A DNA stretch of 64,000 nt from Siphonodentalium dalli. Taxonomy: Eukaryota; Mollusca; Scaphopoda; Gadilida; Siphonodentaliidae. Location of the stretch: positions 34,038,987 through 34,102,986 of the forward strand of contig CP136063.1 of assembly GCA_032622095.1 (NCBI GenBank), in the 5' to 3' direction. Of this stretch, positions 10,075-22,044 are shown piece after piece. Below the pieces are notes generated by a model. The model was not told where the DNA came from, did not search any database, and worked only from the letters and a program-made list of their open reading frames with translations. Each line of letters starts with the position of its first letter. Position 1 is the stretch's first letter. A program made the translations under genes and the position numbers.

Positions 10075-11110
10075 GTGTTCCACATCACAGTATATGATAA
10101 ACTAATTTGCGCGGGTATGAACCATAATTATGTATTTTTTAACAAAGTGGAATCATACAATAAACTGCGACTTCGACAAAGGTTGAGGCAAAATATCCTC
10201 AGAATCCTTCCGATGTTGTATGGACACAAATACAAGTGGTTTCAATATCGAATTAATTCACAAATATTGGGAACTAATTATTATATCAAATGCAAGTTTC
10301 ATCCAATAAGTGGTGTACTTTCTGTGGGGAAACCAAGTAAAAGTATAATTCATTTATTTTGAGAATGTGTAATAGTGAACAAGTTATTGTCTGATATAAA
10401 CATATGGATAAAGGAGTACGCACAATTTGTTTTAGAATTATCCCCAAACATCGTCCTAAACATATGGATAAAGGATTACGCACAATTCGATTTAGAATTA
10501 TCCCCAAACATCGTCCTAAACATATGGAAAAAGGAGTACGCACAATTCGATTTAGAATTATCCCCAAACATCGTCCTAAACATATGGATAAAGGATTACG
10601 CACAATTCGATTTAGAATTATCCCCAAACATCGTCCTAAACATATGGATAAAGGAGTACGCACAATTCGATTTAGAATTATCCCCAAACATCGTCCTAAA
10701 CATATGGATTATGGATAAAGGAGTACGCACAATTCGATTTAGAATTATCCCTAAACATCGTCCTTTTTAGGAGCAGAATGACCGGGCGATACCGACCGTT
10801 TTGTACGTTTCCTGCTTACTTTTTTGAAATTTAATATATATCGTGCAAACATGGAGAAAAGAATTCCACATTTTGCTGATATGCAAATAGTTAAAAGAAT
10901 ATTAAATATATAGAAATTGACTTCTTTTGCTGCCACGTGTAGATACAAAGCCTTAACGGCAAGATGGACACAATGGCTTGGTTTAATTTTATTATCTCTT
11001 AAAAAATATGAGAAAAAATATGAGAAAAAACAGCCTCCTCTATCAATTTATAGTGCCTATAATACCAAAACAAAATATAAACAAAGATACCGAGAGAAAT
11101 TTATACTTCC
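10075..11110 (+). pseudogene. LINE ORF2 C-terminal relic
   Basis: The plus-strand reading near 10150-10370 contains ILRILPMLYGHKYKWFQYRI, then GTNYYIK and SIIHLF followed by a TGA where tryptophan is expected, then ECVIVNKLL. That series is typical of the region after the reverse transcriptase in many invertebrate LINEs. Downstream pieces (KRIPHFADMQIVKRI at about 10857-10900, and KALTARWTQW near 10950) fit the extreme C-terminus, but in shifted frames with stops. A 60-bp minisatellite has expanded in the middle. The LINE clade cannot be told. Family assignment is from recall of the protein pattern. Confidence 0.55.
10399..10765. repeat. 60-bp minisatellite, six copies, open in several frames
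   Basis: Unit begins CATATGGATAAAGGAGTACG and contains CCCCAAACATCGTCCTAAA. The length is a multiple of three and the unit has no stop in two plus frames and one minus frame, so it yields repeats such as MDKGVRTIRFRIIPKHRPKH on one strand and GIILNRIVRTPLSICLGRCL on the other. It lies inside the LINE relic. Confidence 0.9.
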
Positions 11111-11479
11111 TTAGCCAAAATAATATCAGATTTTCTTACAAACAACAGTCCAACAAAAGATAAAATATAATCAATATAAAAGAATAACATAATTTTAAAA
11201 GTATATATATTCATACAATAGTATTCCACTATCACGCCCTATACTCCATCTTAGGTATTCACAGTATTTTAACCTCTATTCTACACACTTTTATTTTGTT
11301 ATGCGACTCAATCCATAACTATGTTACGTATCATTGTTGTAATACCACCAATTGTAATCATGTTTCGGGTCAATAAAATTTAATTTTAAAAATAAACATC
11401 GAAACGACAACAGTAATAAAAAACCGTTAATCCAATTGCTAGTCTAACAACCCCAGTATAACATGATTACCCGTTATTC

Positions 11480-11710
11480 GTGCGTATTCCTCCTATGTAA
11501 AGGCGACACAAACATTCGCCGTCGCGATAACAAAAGTGGTGGAGGACTTTAGCGACAAGCTGATAACTGAGGTGCAAGGATAAATGAGAAGAGAAAATGC
11601 CTGGCAAGAGCTCGACGTAATAACAGGATCGTCCGGTAATTTTTGGTCCCAATCCATTCCAAACTTGTGAAGTGACTTTGCCACAATTTTCCACCCCCTA
11701 TAATAACTCT
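11480..11710 (+). pseudogene. MADF-domain-like remnant, copy 1
   Basis: The plus-strand reading VVEDFSDKLITEVQG, a stop, then RRENAWQELDVITGS resembles the two ends of a MADF (Myb/SANT-like) domain with its middle missing. A diverged copy lies at 12575-12790. MADF/Myb-like proteins are the second ORF of PIF/Harbinger transposons, which fits the TIR elements next door. The protein match is from memory and short. The minus-strand frames over the same bases are shadows. Confidence 0.45.
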
Positions 11711-12318
11711 AAAACTGGAATTATAGAATGAAATTAAATTAAACACAATCGCTATGATAGTTTAGGAAGCCCGTGCACCATTCCAATTGACATACTGCAT
11801 TTGACAATGATAATGCTCCTGGTGATATTGGCGTAGACGATGTTGCGGCGGTGATGATGGGTGATGCTTATATTGTTGTTGTTTTCAGTATATTGATTGC
11901 AGTTTAGCCATGTTATTTATCTAATTCTTATCTCATGTTGCACATATTGTGTCTGAGTAAATAAACCATTTCAAAGACAAATGGAAAATAAGACATTCAG
12001 TTTCAAAATTCAAATTGCTCGGCGTTGAGCTGATAATATATTTCCTCCAAATAACTGTTTGAAAGTACACAGAGAAATGAAAAGCACTATGAAGTCGTGG
12101 AAAAAAAGAAACCAAACTGTTCTAGGTAGAATTACATTAGTGAAATATGTCAAAACTTACATTGTATTTATTAAATATACCAGATCCTCCGATGATTCTA
12201 ATAGTTGAGATTACAAAGGATCTGCACAATTTTATCTGGGACACCAATCATGACCGAATCGCGAGAAAATACATGCAACAGAATTATGATTGCGGGGGGG
12301 GGGGGGGGTGGTTGCTTT

Positions 12319-12358
12319 AAAATGATAAATCGCGCGCTCGCGCCCGGTGTGGATTGAC
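12319..12358. mobile_element. right end of a first Harbinger-like element
   Basis: GCGCCCGGTGTGGATTGACC lies in inverted orientation to GGTCAATTCACACCGGACGA, which starts the next element six bases later. Only TAA-containing bases separate the two. A G18 run lies at about 12293-12309. Confidence 0.6.
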
Positions 12359-12363
12359 CCTAA

Positions 12364-13062
12364 AGGTCAATTCACACCGGACGAGTCCGCGCGAATATAA
12401 CGCCGTTGTCTCTCGTCCGTAGCAGTTCAAAGCGCGCGAATTTTATGTTCACACCGCAAGCGACTGAATCGCTGACGACGAGGCGATCACAGCAGTGAGT
12501 TTATGTTTCGTTTATTTCTCGCTTTGTGGCAAATTATGGAGATAATTGTGTCGCTGCCAAATAGGATATTAATACGTACGTATTCCTCCTATTTGAAGCG
12601 ACACCTTCGTTCGTCGTCGCGACAACAAATGTGGTGGAGGACTTTAGAGACATACTGATAACTGAAGTGCAAGGAACAGTGAGAAGAGAAAATGCCTGGC
12701 AAGAGCCCGACATAATAACAGGATCGTCTGGCTAATATTTTGTCCCAATTCATTCCAACCTTGTGAAGTTTCTTCGCCTACAACCCCCCCCCCCCCCTTT
12801 GACATACTATATTTGACAACTAAATGAGTTTGAAAAACTCATATATGTAAATGTTTAGCAAATTCTTATTTAAATGTCAATATGCATTGTATTTATGACC
12901 TGTCTGTAAATGATGCACTCAAACGATTATCTACCCAAACCATAGCGCGCGAAGAAGCGATCCAGTCGCTTTCGCTGTGAATATAAAAATCGTGCGCTTT
13001 GAACCGCTACGGACGACAGAAAACGGCCGTAAAAATCGCGCGCTCGTGCCCGGTGTGGATTT
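12364..13062. mobile_element. PIF/Harbinger-like MITE with long TIRs
   Basis: Inverted ends of ~115 bp: GGTCAATTCACACCGGACGA at the left, and the reverse complement of CGCTCGTGCCCGGTGTGGAT at the right. Both continue inward through CGTCCGTAGC/GCTACGGACG and CAAGCGACTGAATCGC/GCGATCCAGTCGC. A TAA lies outside each end (12361-12363 and 13063-13065), as expected for PIF/Harbinger targets. The interior carries the second MADF-like fragment (12575-12790: VVEDFRDILITEVQ and RRENAWQEPDIITGSS) and a C17 run near 12785. Confidence 0.65.
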
Positions 13063-13187
13063 TAACGACACCGATATGGAGGGATACATTTTAAAACTGA
13101 ACATGTACATATCGCCATTGAGGTGGCGTTTTGGGATAACACCAAAAGTTAACAATAATTCCAGTGTCTACAATGCAAGCGGAATGA

Positions 13188-14330
13188 TCAATCATCCAGT
13201 ATCTTACTACATATATGTGTGTCCTTCAATGTCGACCATATGTCTTCTGCTAGCTTAGGAAAGACCTGCTGTCCAAACAACTTGCGATTATTAGCGAAAT
13301 CGCAAACTCCTGGCGCATTCTTTGAATCGTACACATCATCTCTCACAGCCACGTGACCAAGGCCCACAATTTTCGCTAAAATTTCAGTGATAAAGGCGTC
13401 CTCTATATTGACCAAGGGCATGTACTCTGCCACAGAAAGCAGACTTTTCGCCGCCGCTGATTTCATTAAATACATATTTCCGGTGCAATATCGTGGGTAT
13501 TGTGCAAATGGATAAGCCGACAGTGTAACTGTATGTCGGTTGCATCTATCAACCGGCGTTTCTTCCGAAACAAATCCCAGAATCCTATGCCCGATGTCTG
13601 TCATCTGCAAGTGGCTGACAAGCATTGGAATATTTACAAACGAATCATCGTCTACCTTGACAACATATCGCGCATTCTCGCAATTTCTCGCCATCCACTG
13701 ATAGCCAGTGAGAACTTTCCTTGTTAGGTTCCAGTAAGCTTCCACGTAATCAAGCTGTAGCATATCCCCATGTTCTTCTGCTTCCTCGAACACCAACAGG
13801 TTGAGTTTTTCGTCGTGACTGTTACCCAAAAGAAATAAAACGTCTATACTTTCGTTGACATGTTCTCCGGCCGTCGGCCATTTTTGGGATTTTGCTACAC
13901 TGCCCCAGGTTCTTCGTATTGATTCTCTATGCTCATTATTCTTTGGATGAGTGGCGACCAGAAACAGCAAGAATGGTTTTTCACTTCCTCGACACACTTG
14001 AGTAGGAGATATTTCAGTAATGTGTTCCAGCGTAAATTGCTTCTTGGCACGCGGTGCATAGAATGTCTCAAAATACCATTCGTCCACGTCCACTGGAAGC
14101 GCAACGATGGTCAGCTGACAAGACATTTTAGTTTCTAGTATTTCGGGCTCACGACACTTTTCGATAAAGCAGATCTTAACTTGTTGCAGAAAAATGACGA
14201 GCAATAATGTCAGAATGAGGACTGAATGTTTACGCATAAAGCGTCGTTGTGTGCACCTCATGACGTGAAGATATTTTCTGAAATAAGATATGCAGACATT
14301 ATTGTCAACCTGGAAAGAAGCACACATCAT
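13188..14330 (-). CDS. beta-1,3-galactosyltransferase-like (GT31)
   Basis: An intact single-exon ORF of 380 aa. GT31 enzymes are Golgi type II membrane proteins that add galactose or GlcNAc in beta-1,3 linkage to glycans, using a UDP-sugar and Mn. Visible landmarks: a short basic cytosolic tail, a membrane anchor at about residues 36-56 (SVLILTLLLVIFLQQ), RESIRRTWGS at 135-144, KVDDDSF with the metal-binding DDD at 227-229, YPRYCTGNMYLM at 278-289, and EDAFIT at 310-315, the usual late acidic motif. Several cysteines sit in the lumenal part. The start could be Met1, Met24 or Met32; the last two leave a shorter tail, and I keep the longest frame. No intron or damage is seen. The acceptor and sugar donor cannot be predicted from sequence alone. 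Confidence 0.9.
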   Translation of the reverse strand: MMCASFQVDNNVCISYFRKYLHVMRCTQRRFMRKHSVLILTLLLVIFLQQVKICFIEKCREPEILETKMSCQLTIVALPVDVDEWYFETFYAPRAKKQFTLEHITEISPTQVCRGSEKPFLLFLVATHPKNNEHRESIRRTWGSVAKSQKWPTAGEHVNESIDVLFLLGNSHDEKLNLLVFEEAEEHGDMLQLDYVEAYWNLTRKVLTGYQWMARNCENARYVVKVDDDSFVNIPMLVSHLQMTDIGHRILGFVSEETPVDRCNRHTVTLSAYPFAQYPRYCTGNMYLMKSAAAKSLLSVAEYMPLVNIEDAFITEILAKIVGLGHVAVRDDVYDSKNAPGVCDFANNRKLFGQQVFPKLAEDIWSTLKDTHICSKILDD

Positions 14331-15649
14331 ATTTTCGACCGACTTAACTTATGTATAAGCCCGGTTTGAAAGTCAGAACTTGGTCAAAATATGGTTATTA
14401 TTTCGTCGGGTACTTTATTTAATGGGTCATATGCGCGCAGGCAACAATTACTTGTGTGTATGGATTAGTAGGCCTGTTTGTGGGGAGTACCTAAAACGCT
14501 GAATCAGCTGTTAATCTGCAAGTTGCAACCTGATCAGCAAATTTCCCGATTGCAGTTTAAACCAAATATAACGACGATAGTCGGTCATGCGTGTGTACGT
14601 GACACGTAATATAAGTGTTCTATCTCAATACAGGAAGGGGACACATTTTCATGCTCGTTCACCAGTTCAAAATCCTGTTCAGTATTACGGCGGCTGCAGT
14701 TCAGCAAATTCCCACAATATTATTACCGGTAATTAATATTTTTCACTCAATTTCAAATTCGCGCATTCATGCAACTACAAATTGTGCCTGAACGGTTCAT
14801 ACCGTCTGGTCAATTCATACCAAATGTATTGTTATTCTCGTATCAGATTATTAGGTTGTTCGATAAATAGGTAAAATACATCATGTTCAATTGATGTTGT
14901 TGATTGTTTTTGAAACTTGTACTCTCTTATATTATCACTCCTGTGTTTATGCAAGGTATCTGGTGCTTCAAGAAGTATCTATTCACTCGGTGAGTTGAAC
15001 ACAGTTACTGGCCTCTGTGTGTTATAAATTTTTATATTAATGCTAATATTATGTTATATAATAATTTGTTTACTGTTCCCATCTATAAAATACTGTTAAT
15101 ATGTTGAGTAAAAAAGCAGTAAAGATAGTTTGATAACCGCCATGCACGATATACAATTAAATGTATGGCCTTTACATTTATATAATAAGGCCAACGAAAT
15201 TATTCATGTTCCGATTTTCCCATGGTCAGATCTCCGAACGTATTTTTTTACCGACCGCAATAGTTTTTCCCGAACATGATTGTTACGCACTTGTGCATCT
15301 TCCAGAACGTTATTAACAGTTTTTATTTACATACAAAAACAATTTTAAACACAAGTCCATTGTGAAATCACTATTTATACATTAAATAAGTATCCTATCC
15401 ATGTGTACGCTGAGATCTAAATCAAATAAACGTACTGAATGTGAAATTGATACATGGTGTGTGTTTATGTTACATTTAAAACCAAATATGTCTGTCTTTC
15501 AATTCTTTCGTCGTTTAGTCATCTAAACAATCCTGAATCGCAATGGTCCACATATTCAAAATGGCTGCCACTTTTTACGATATTGCCGCCGTTTTCAGAC
15601 TTCACTTAACGTATAGGACGATTTTTTTTAATGTGACTTCTATTCCTTT
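14331..15649. other. no gene recognised
   Basis: Upstream intergenic sequence of the GT31 gene, containing its presumed promoter. No core element can be picked out with confidence. Confidence 0.4.
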
Positions 15650-15840
15650 TTTGAAAACTGGGGCATAACCTATGATTCCATATCTATATCTATTTTGCGA
15701 ATGTCTGTCTTTCTGTCTGTCTATCTGTCTGTCTGTCTGTGTTCTATATAAATTCACAGGGGATCATCTAGATGATGCCAAAGGGGTCTACTAGGAGTAA
15801 CATTTTACGAGAAAGATAATGGTCGGGGTTAGAATTTTCT
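15650..15840. repeat. GTCT-bearing dispersed repeat
   Basis: TATCTATATCTATTTTGCGA, then (TCTG)n at about 15700-15741, then TTCACAGGGGATCATC. This is a diverged relative of the segment at 9410-9600, 50540-50640 and 61050-61140. Confidence 0.6.
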
Positions 15841-15849
15841 AAAGTGACG

Positions 15850-16960
15850 CCCGGGAGGGCAGAACAAATATTTGTCGCCGATTGCCACCAAACTTATATA
15901 TAATCATCCCCATAACATGAGGAATCTAATGGTGTGGTTTAAATATGTCAAAAGTCGCGCCGTTCGCGTCAGGGGTGCCCGGAAGGGGGAGGGGCAGAAT
16001 TTTTCTCTGTCGTCGATTGCCACGAAACTTACATATAATCATCCCCATGATATGAAGAATCCAAAGGTGTGGTTTAAATATGTCAAAAGTGGCGTCGTTA
16101 GAGTCAGGGATGCACGGAAGGGGAGAGGGGCACCAAAATTGATAAAACTAATTTTAGCGCTGATTTCCACCAAATTAATATATATTCTTCTTCATGATAC
16201 AAGGAATCTAATTGGGCGATTTAACAACGCCAAATTGTTGTCGTTTGGATGAGAGATTGGGAGGGGGTGGGCACTAAATTTGATAATAATTTTTAGCGCC
16301 AATTTCCACCAAATTGATACACGTTCTTATCCATGGTACGAGGAATCTAATCGTGTGATTTAAAGACAAAGTGGTGCTGTTTGTGTGAGAGATGGGGAGG
16401 GAAGGAATTAGCACCAAATTTGATAAAAAAAAGTTGTTTAGCCGCCGATTATCATCAAACTTATAAACAGTCATCTCCATGATATCAGGAGTGTTATTGT
16501 GTGGTTTAAGGATGTCACAAGTGGGGCCATTCGAGTCAGTGGTGTATATAGATGAGAGGGACACAAACAATTATATCTATATGTTTAGTTCCGATTTCCA
16601 CCAGATTGATACATATTCTTCTCCGTGATACGAGGAATCTTATCGTGTGGTTTAGATACACCAAATTTATGCCCTATGGGTGAGAGATATGGGACCTTAA
16701 ATTTGATACGAATTTGTATACTCGCCAATATTCACCAATTTCATATATATGCATCTCTAATGAGTCTTAATGTGTACAGCTTGAGTCTGAAATAGGGACG
16801 GGGACGGGAGGGTCACCAAAACTGATACACTAATTTCCGCCAAATTCATACACGTTTTTCTCTAATGATATACGATGAATTAAATCACATTAGATGGCGA
16901 GCGGGTATGCACTATCATTGATAAGATTGCTATTCGCCGATATATACTTATTTAAGTTAT
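15850..16960. repeat. tandem array, ~125-bp units, about eight copies
   Basis: Each unit repeats a core like CGCCGATTTCCACCAAATT, then ATATNATC and CATGATAYGAGGAATCTAAT, then GTGTGGTTTAAA and a GGGGAGGG stretch. The array is most regular at 15870-16130 and decays to the right. The same core appears singly at 9700 and 61260, so the array grew from the dispersed repeat. Confidence 0.8.
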
Positions 16961-18189
16961 ATATTGTCACCCGGGCCATCTCCATATCAATTTAAGGAGT
17001 TTTGCCTGGCACATGTAGCTGATATACATATACATGCGCAGCAACATTTCGTTTAAACTGAGAATAATTAGCCAATATATAGCACCATGAACAGAGGAAC
17101 ACCTGGAAATTTCTTTGAAACATCTGTATCTTCATGGAGATATGATAGCCAGGTGTCCTCGAGGTCGTAGTCCAATCCACAGCATACAGAAGGTTTCACA
17201 TCACATTAATCTGGGCAACGCCGGGTAACCCTGCTAGTAGTTTATAAGCCCACGTAGGCTACGCCAAGAAGCGGCAAGTCATGGGCTTTAGTGAGTACTG
17301 CGTATACACACTCGACGCTGGGAGAGCATTGAATCTACAATACTGTTAAACGAAAAAATGTGTTTCCAAAAATATCTGGACCTTTGACACGTTCTTTGAA
17401 CTCTTGGTCTCGTCTTTCCGAGCGACATATGCAGCGATTGCATAATCGCGTTTATCTTAACCAATCAGAATTAACGTTGCTTACAGACGGTTGTTTGGCA
17501 AGTGAAAATCGCCACCTTGGATTCTTATTTTCACGAATTACCTCACACGAGATGGACGAGAAAAACTTGTTTACATTATGACATACAAGGTGAGTACATG
17601 ATCAGTATCTGATGTACCATATACGCCTTGTTTGACCGCGAATGTAACAAATTCACCAATTCCAGGCGGGGCAGAGTCTAAGTCTAACTTCTAACTTTTA
17701 AGTCTCGGCACTCTCGCTGAGTCAGAGTCACTCAGCTTACTCAATCACTGACTGAGTCTCTCATCACACAGGCAATAAACTTCCAAATTTAATTCTGAAT
17801 AAATCAATTATCTATCTCATTCCATCTGTGATTATGTGTACAATGAAAGGATTAATTTATAAACAAAGTCTTGTAATGGGTTTCAGTCGACAAAACCAGA
17901 TTTTTTGTAGACCAAGCGGAAACCGATTGAATCGATTCGACGATTGTTGAAACAGATTACCATATTATTGTTAACTTTTCTACTGATAGAAAACTGGCAC
18001 ACGAAGATGGTAAAATGGATTTCACCGTGATAATGCAGATAGTAAAGTATCACATAACACACTGGCATTCACTATTACACTACAGTAAGGACATAGTTGA
18101 GCCATACATACCAATAGGCCAAGCTGATTGCAATTGGGCCTCCCTACCAAACCTATTTTACCCCCACCAAACTCTAGTTTAGCACACAT
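16961..18189. other. no gene recognised
   Basis: Low-complexity GAGTCA-rich words occur near 17700-17770. No coding frame is supported. Confidence 0.4.
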
Positions 18190-18860
18190 ACTATATACAC
18201 CTGTAAGTAAGCCCACCCTCGAAGATAAGCCCAGTCTGGGGTTTTCACCCTAACTAAAACATGGAGTGGTCCTCGTAAATAAGCCCACCCTCATTTTTGA
18301 GCATTTGGAAGGTGAATACAATCACATCTTTCTATCCTGTAGAATAGGAGAAGATACTCAAGCACATATGTGCTTTTATTATTTTTTGCAGTTGATTTTC
18401 CTAAAAAATAAAGATGAATAATATTACACACGTGTGTTAATTGTGTTGTGAATTATACACATCTTATTTTGTTCTTAGTTGTTGGATCAATCAGAGGCAT
18501 CAAATTAATAAAGTCAACGGATGTGTCACTTACTGTTCACCTGCATCTCACTGATTTGCTTTATAAGAATTACTAGTAGCTTGAATAATAAGCATTAGTG
18601 TAACACAATTAACTTGTGAACTCATCATACAACTCTATTGTGTTAACAAATTAATCTGTCTATCACTGTTTCTGGTTATTATCATGTGATTTTATTTTCT
18701 CAATAATATAAATAAAACACATTATTTATATCTTTATTCAATATAAAACATGTTATTGTATAACATATGAATGTAGGTTGGCACCCGAAGGCTAACTGAA
18801 TGTTTGCACAGCGGGTCATCGTGAGTAAGCCCAGTACCAACTCTTGAGCAAAAACGTGCA
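18190..18860. other. possible AT-rich MITE with AAGCCCACC words
   Basis: AAGTAAGCCCACCCTCGAAG at 18194, AAATAAGCCCACCCTCA near 18276 and GAGTAAGCCCAGTACCAA at about 18820 recur at the edges of a very AT-rich stretch. All three are in the same orientation, so this is suggestive only. Confidence 0.3.
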
Positions 18861-19299
18861 CGACACACCACCCACGACCTTAGTGACGGGTGTATAAAGT
18901 ATTAAAATGTGTTTATTTCTCAGTAATTTAGTTCAGTGTTGACCTTTAGATGGTATGAATTTGTGATGGATATAGACATGGAAGTTATCCCAGGACAAAT
19001 ACAAACAATATCAGTGATATTTTAAGCATTGTTGTGTATTATATCACCTCACTGCTTAAAATTTCGAGTGTTTTTGGTTAAATCGATGAGTTGCCAAGTT
19101 GAAATTTCGCGATTCAGCTGAAGGAACTGTGTTAGCCAACACCTGTCTTGCAGAGATGTAGAGACAGCGGTCAGTTTGAGACGCGCGCAGACCCTGTGGC
19201 AATCACAACAGCACGCGTGTGTGACTGGCCGAAACTTTATGACGTGCGATCACGTAAGGACACCACGTAGGGTATTTCACTCACTGTCCTATCCTTACG

Positions 19300-19720
19300 C
19301 AATTGAATTCGTCCGATGAACTTGCGATAGTACCACACCCATGCAGTTTGGTGTACATATTTCATACCAACGTATCATATTGATATAGTGGCAAGTGCGT
19401 CCATATGCTTGTGACATAAAATGTGGCAAGAGTCTACTAATTTGTAAGGCATTGCTATTTCCACAATGCATTCTAGACTTGGGATGTGTCAAGCTATCAT
19501 TACGCCATTACACTTGTCGGATAAACTTGCGACATAAACACAGACATGCGTTTTTGTATATATATTTCATATCGAGCATGTGGTATTGATACAATGGCAA
19601 GATCGTCCATATGCTTGCGACATACACTATGGCAATAATCTGTTAATCCGTTAATGATATAGTTCAATCATGGCTATATCCAAATGTCACAATGCGTCCC
19701 AAAGTAGGAATCTATCGAAA
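19300..19720. repeat. ~215-bp tandem duplication
   Basis: Shared landmarks in both copies: AAACTTGCGA, ATATTTCATA, GTATTGATAYA, CGTCCATATGCTTG and TGGCAA. The second copy is diverged. Confidence 0.6.
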
Positions 19721-20499
19721 TTCCGGAAGGGGTGTACCTATGGTTGCGACATTGATCAATGCATCCTAGAATACAAACTGAAGGTTATTGAGTCAGCAAG
19801 CATCGAGTAAATCTAATGGTAGATGTAGATAATAAATCCCCCATGTGCATCACATAGATACGCTATATAGATACCTGGTGCATCATTACTCATCACCTTG
19901 TTGGGGGTGGGGGTTTATATATTCCCAGGTACATCTTTAGTTCTTTACTCATCACTCTATAAATAAAATTTGTTGAGAGTGACCCTTGAACTCTTCAGCC
20001 AATATAGAATTTCATGCAATTTTAAAGTAATGCCGTAGACGAGAAGTGTCAATTTTGAACAGGACAATAAATATGTAGAAACGTCACAATGTTTTACGCA
20101 TGTTCTCTTCAAACCCACCATCCCAGGTGACAGGTATATGGGTGACATGGTGATTTGAGTATGGCATTCAACATGTACGCATACATGTACATGTATGTAG
20201 TCGGTCAGATACTGGTAGCTTGTTAAAACCAGATGTTTGGGTCCTGCAAATATTTGATAAACAATTTCATTTATATATCACTGATGTAATTGGGTGTTCA
20301 TTGAAATGTCAAGCAAAAATAATAAAATGAAAAAAAATACTAATAACAACTGTACCCTGTTACATCCAACCAACACCCAAACTACCCCCCGGCTCCTAGC
20401 TCAAGTTTTAACCAAACTTTACAAAAGTTAACATTTTTTTTTAATTTTCTGGGAAAACACATGGCTGCTAACATAAATCTTTGTTTGTACTTTCTGTAT
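19721..20499. other. no gene recognised
   Basis: No ORF or repeat identified apart from TACATGTA-type words near 20165-20195. Confidence 0.4.
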
Positions 20500-21090
20500 G
20501 ACTAAATATTTTGGCACACCCTACAGGCAACATCTCTCATCCAATCATCACCAAACATAATATGGATTCTCGGATTGACATCTAAATGAGAGATTACCAT
20601 CCCCCCACGAAATTCTGTTAAAAAAACATGGCTGCCAACGGCCATCTTGTTTTTACTCTTTGTTTGACTAAATCCTTTAGCACACCCTACATGTAACATC
20701 TCCCATCTGATCGTCACAAAACTTAATATGGATCTTCGGGGTGCAATCTTGATGGGAGCTATCCATTTTTTCCGAATTCTGTTGAAAAAACATGGCTGCC
20801 AGCGGCCATACTGGATTTCAAATTTGAATCAATCGGCACACCATGAAGCTCACAATTATTAGTGAAATGTTTTGAAATTTTACGGGTACATGTATGTTTG
20901 GGATATCACATCTAGATGGGAACTATTGAATTTGAACGATTTTCTATGAAAAACATGGCCACTGGCAGGCATCTTGTATTTTACTCTTTGCATCACTAAA
21001 TTCTTTGGCACACCCTAAAGGCCACAACCCTCATTCGATTGTCATCAAACTTAATATGGATTCTCGAGGTGACCTCCAGATGGGAGATTA
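20500..21090. repeat. ~160-bp tandem repeat, four copies
   Basis: Units contain GGCACACCCTA, CATCTCYCATC, ATATGGATTCTCGGAT, GATGGGAGATTAC and AACATGGCTGCCANCGGCC. The last unit runs directly into the 3' end of the recombinase pseudogene. Confidence 0.8.
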
Positions 21091-21775
21091 CGATTGTTGG
21101 CATACAAACATCCCCGTGGTTTTGGGGTTTCACACATGTAGAGGTACCACCCTCCTTGACTGTCGGTATCCTGGACACCACCTCTGTGGTTTTTTGTAGT
21201 CATATCTTTTAGCGAAATATATTTGCAATTCTCATCGAACACAAAATCAGTCTTTTTAATGTCATGAAGATTCTCTCGGCCACGATTACAGAAATAAATC
21301 ATAAAATCTAGGAAAACCTTGTCTTGCAGTCCACGCGGAGTGCCCATTTTCAGAAAATCATACAGTTTCTTCAGATCTTCTTTACTCAGCGCGTCCTTGT
21401 GAGTCACCTTCACCTTACCCTCATGTTTCAATTTGGCTAAAACTGCACGGAATATTCTGTTTGAGCTGGTGAATTTACAATGTCCAAATTGTTCAACTTC
21501 TCGAAGTGTTTTTGCAGTCCATACCGGATTGAAAACATAGATTTCTGTGTGTACAATTCTCCATCAGTCTTTCTAGCAGCCGCATAAAACGATTTGAGAA
21601 TGGAATCCAATTCCGAAGCAGCGACATCAGCCGAAGGAATTTCCAAAGATTTTTCGGAGCAGTACGTTTTTAGAATGTTCACGGCACTTTTGATTACATT
21701 CTTTGTGCTTAAAGAATCTCTATTCTCTAACAAGTTATTGATGTCATCCTCGGAAATATCAGAAAATCGAGACAT
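21091..21775 (-). pseudogene. truncated tyrosine recombinase (DUF3504/Crypton type)
   Basis: Relative of the intact gene at 30298-34208. The N-terminal part (21775 down to about 21480) reads MSRFSDISEDDINNLLENRD then SAVNILKTYC and ILKSFYAAARKTDGELY. A frameshift near 21470-21480 moves the reading to the frame containing SSNRIFRAVLAKLKHEGK and YFCNRGRENLHDIKKTDF, which holds the first catalytic Arg. The family signature NHRGG follows near 21180. The sequence then falls into the 160-bp repeat array, so the HxxR, H and catalytic Tyr are missing. The frame runs without a break across the place where the intact gene has its last intron, which points to a different, intronless lineage or a retrocopy. 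Confidence 0.75.
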
Positions 21776-21885
21776 AATTGTGTTGTATTTACAAGTTTCA
21801 CAATGCGGAAATCCGGTATAATTAAAAAACGAAACCGGAAATTTCCGGAAATAGCTGAAACGTCACGGAATTCGTTCGGGCCAGT

Positions 21886-21970
21886 CAACAGTTAGCTCGG
21901 AGCCAGTCAACAGTTCGCTCGGAGCCAGTCAACAGTTCGCTCAGGTCGGGCAACAGTTCGTTGCGGCGTT
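21886..21970. repeat. 25-bp tandem repeat, about four copies
   Basis: Unit CCAGTCAACAGTTCGCTCGG. Confidence 0.85.
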
Positions 21971-22044
21971 ACGAACGCGAATTTGGGGTTAACCAGTTAA
22001 TTCTAAATCCCAATGATTTACGAAGTAAAACTCTACTATTGGGT

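Noticed and set aside
11467-11746. Three minus-strand open frames
   Set aside because: Shadows of the plus-strand MADF-like remnant.
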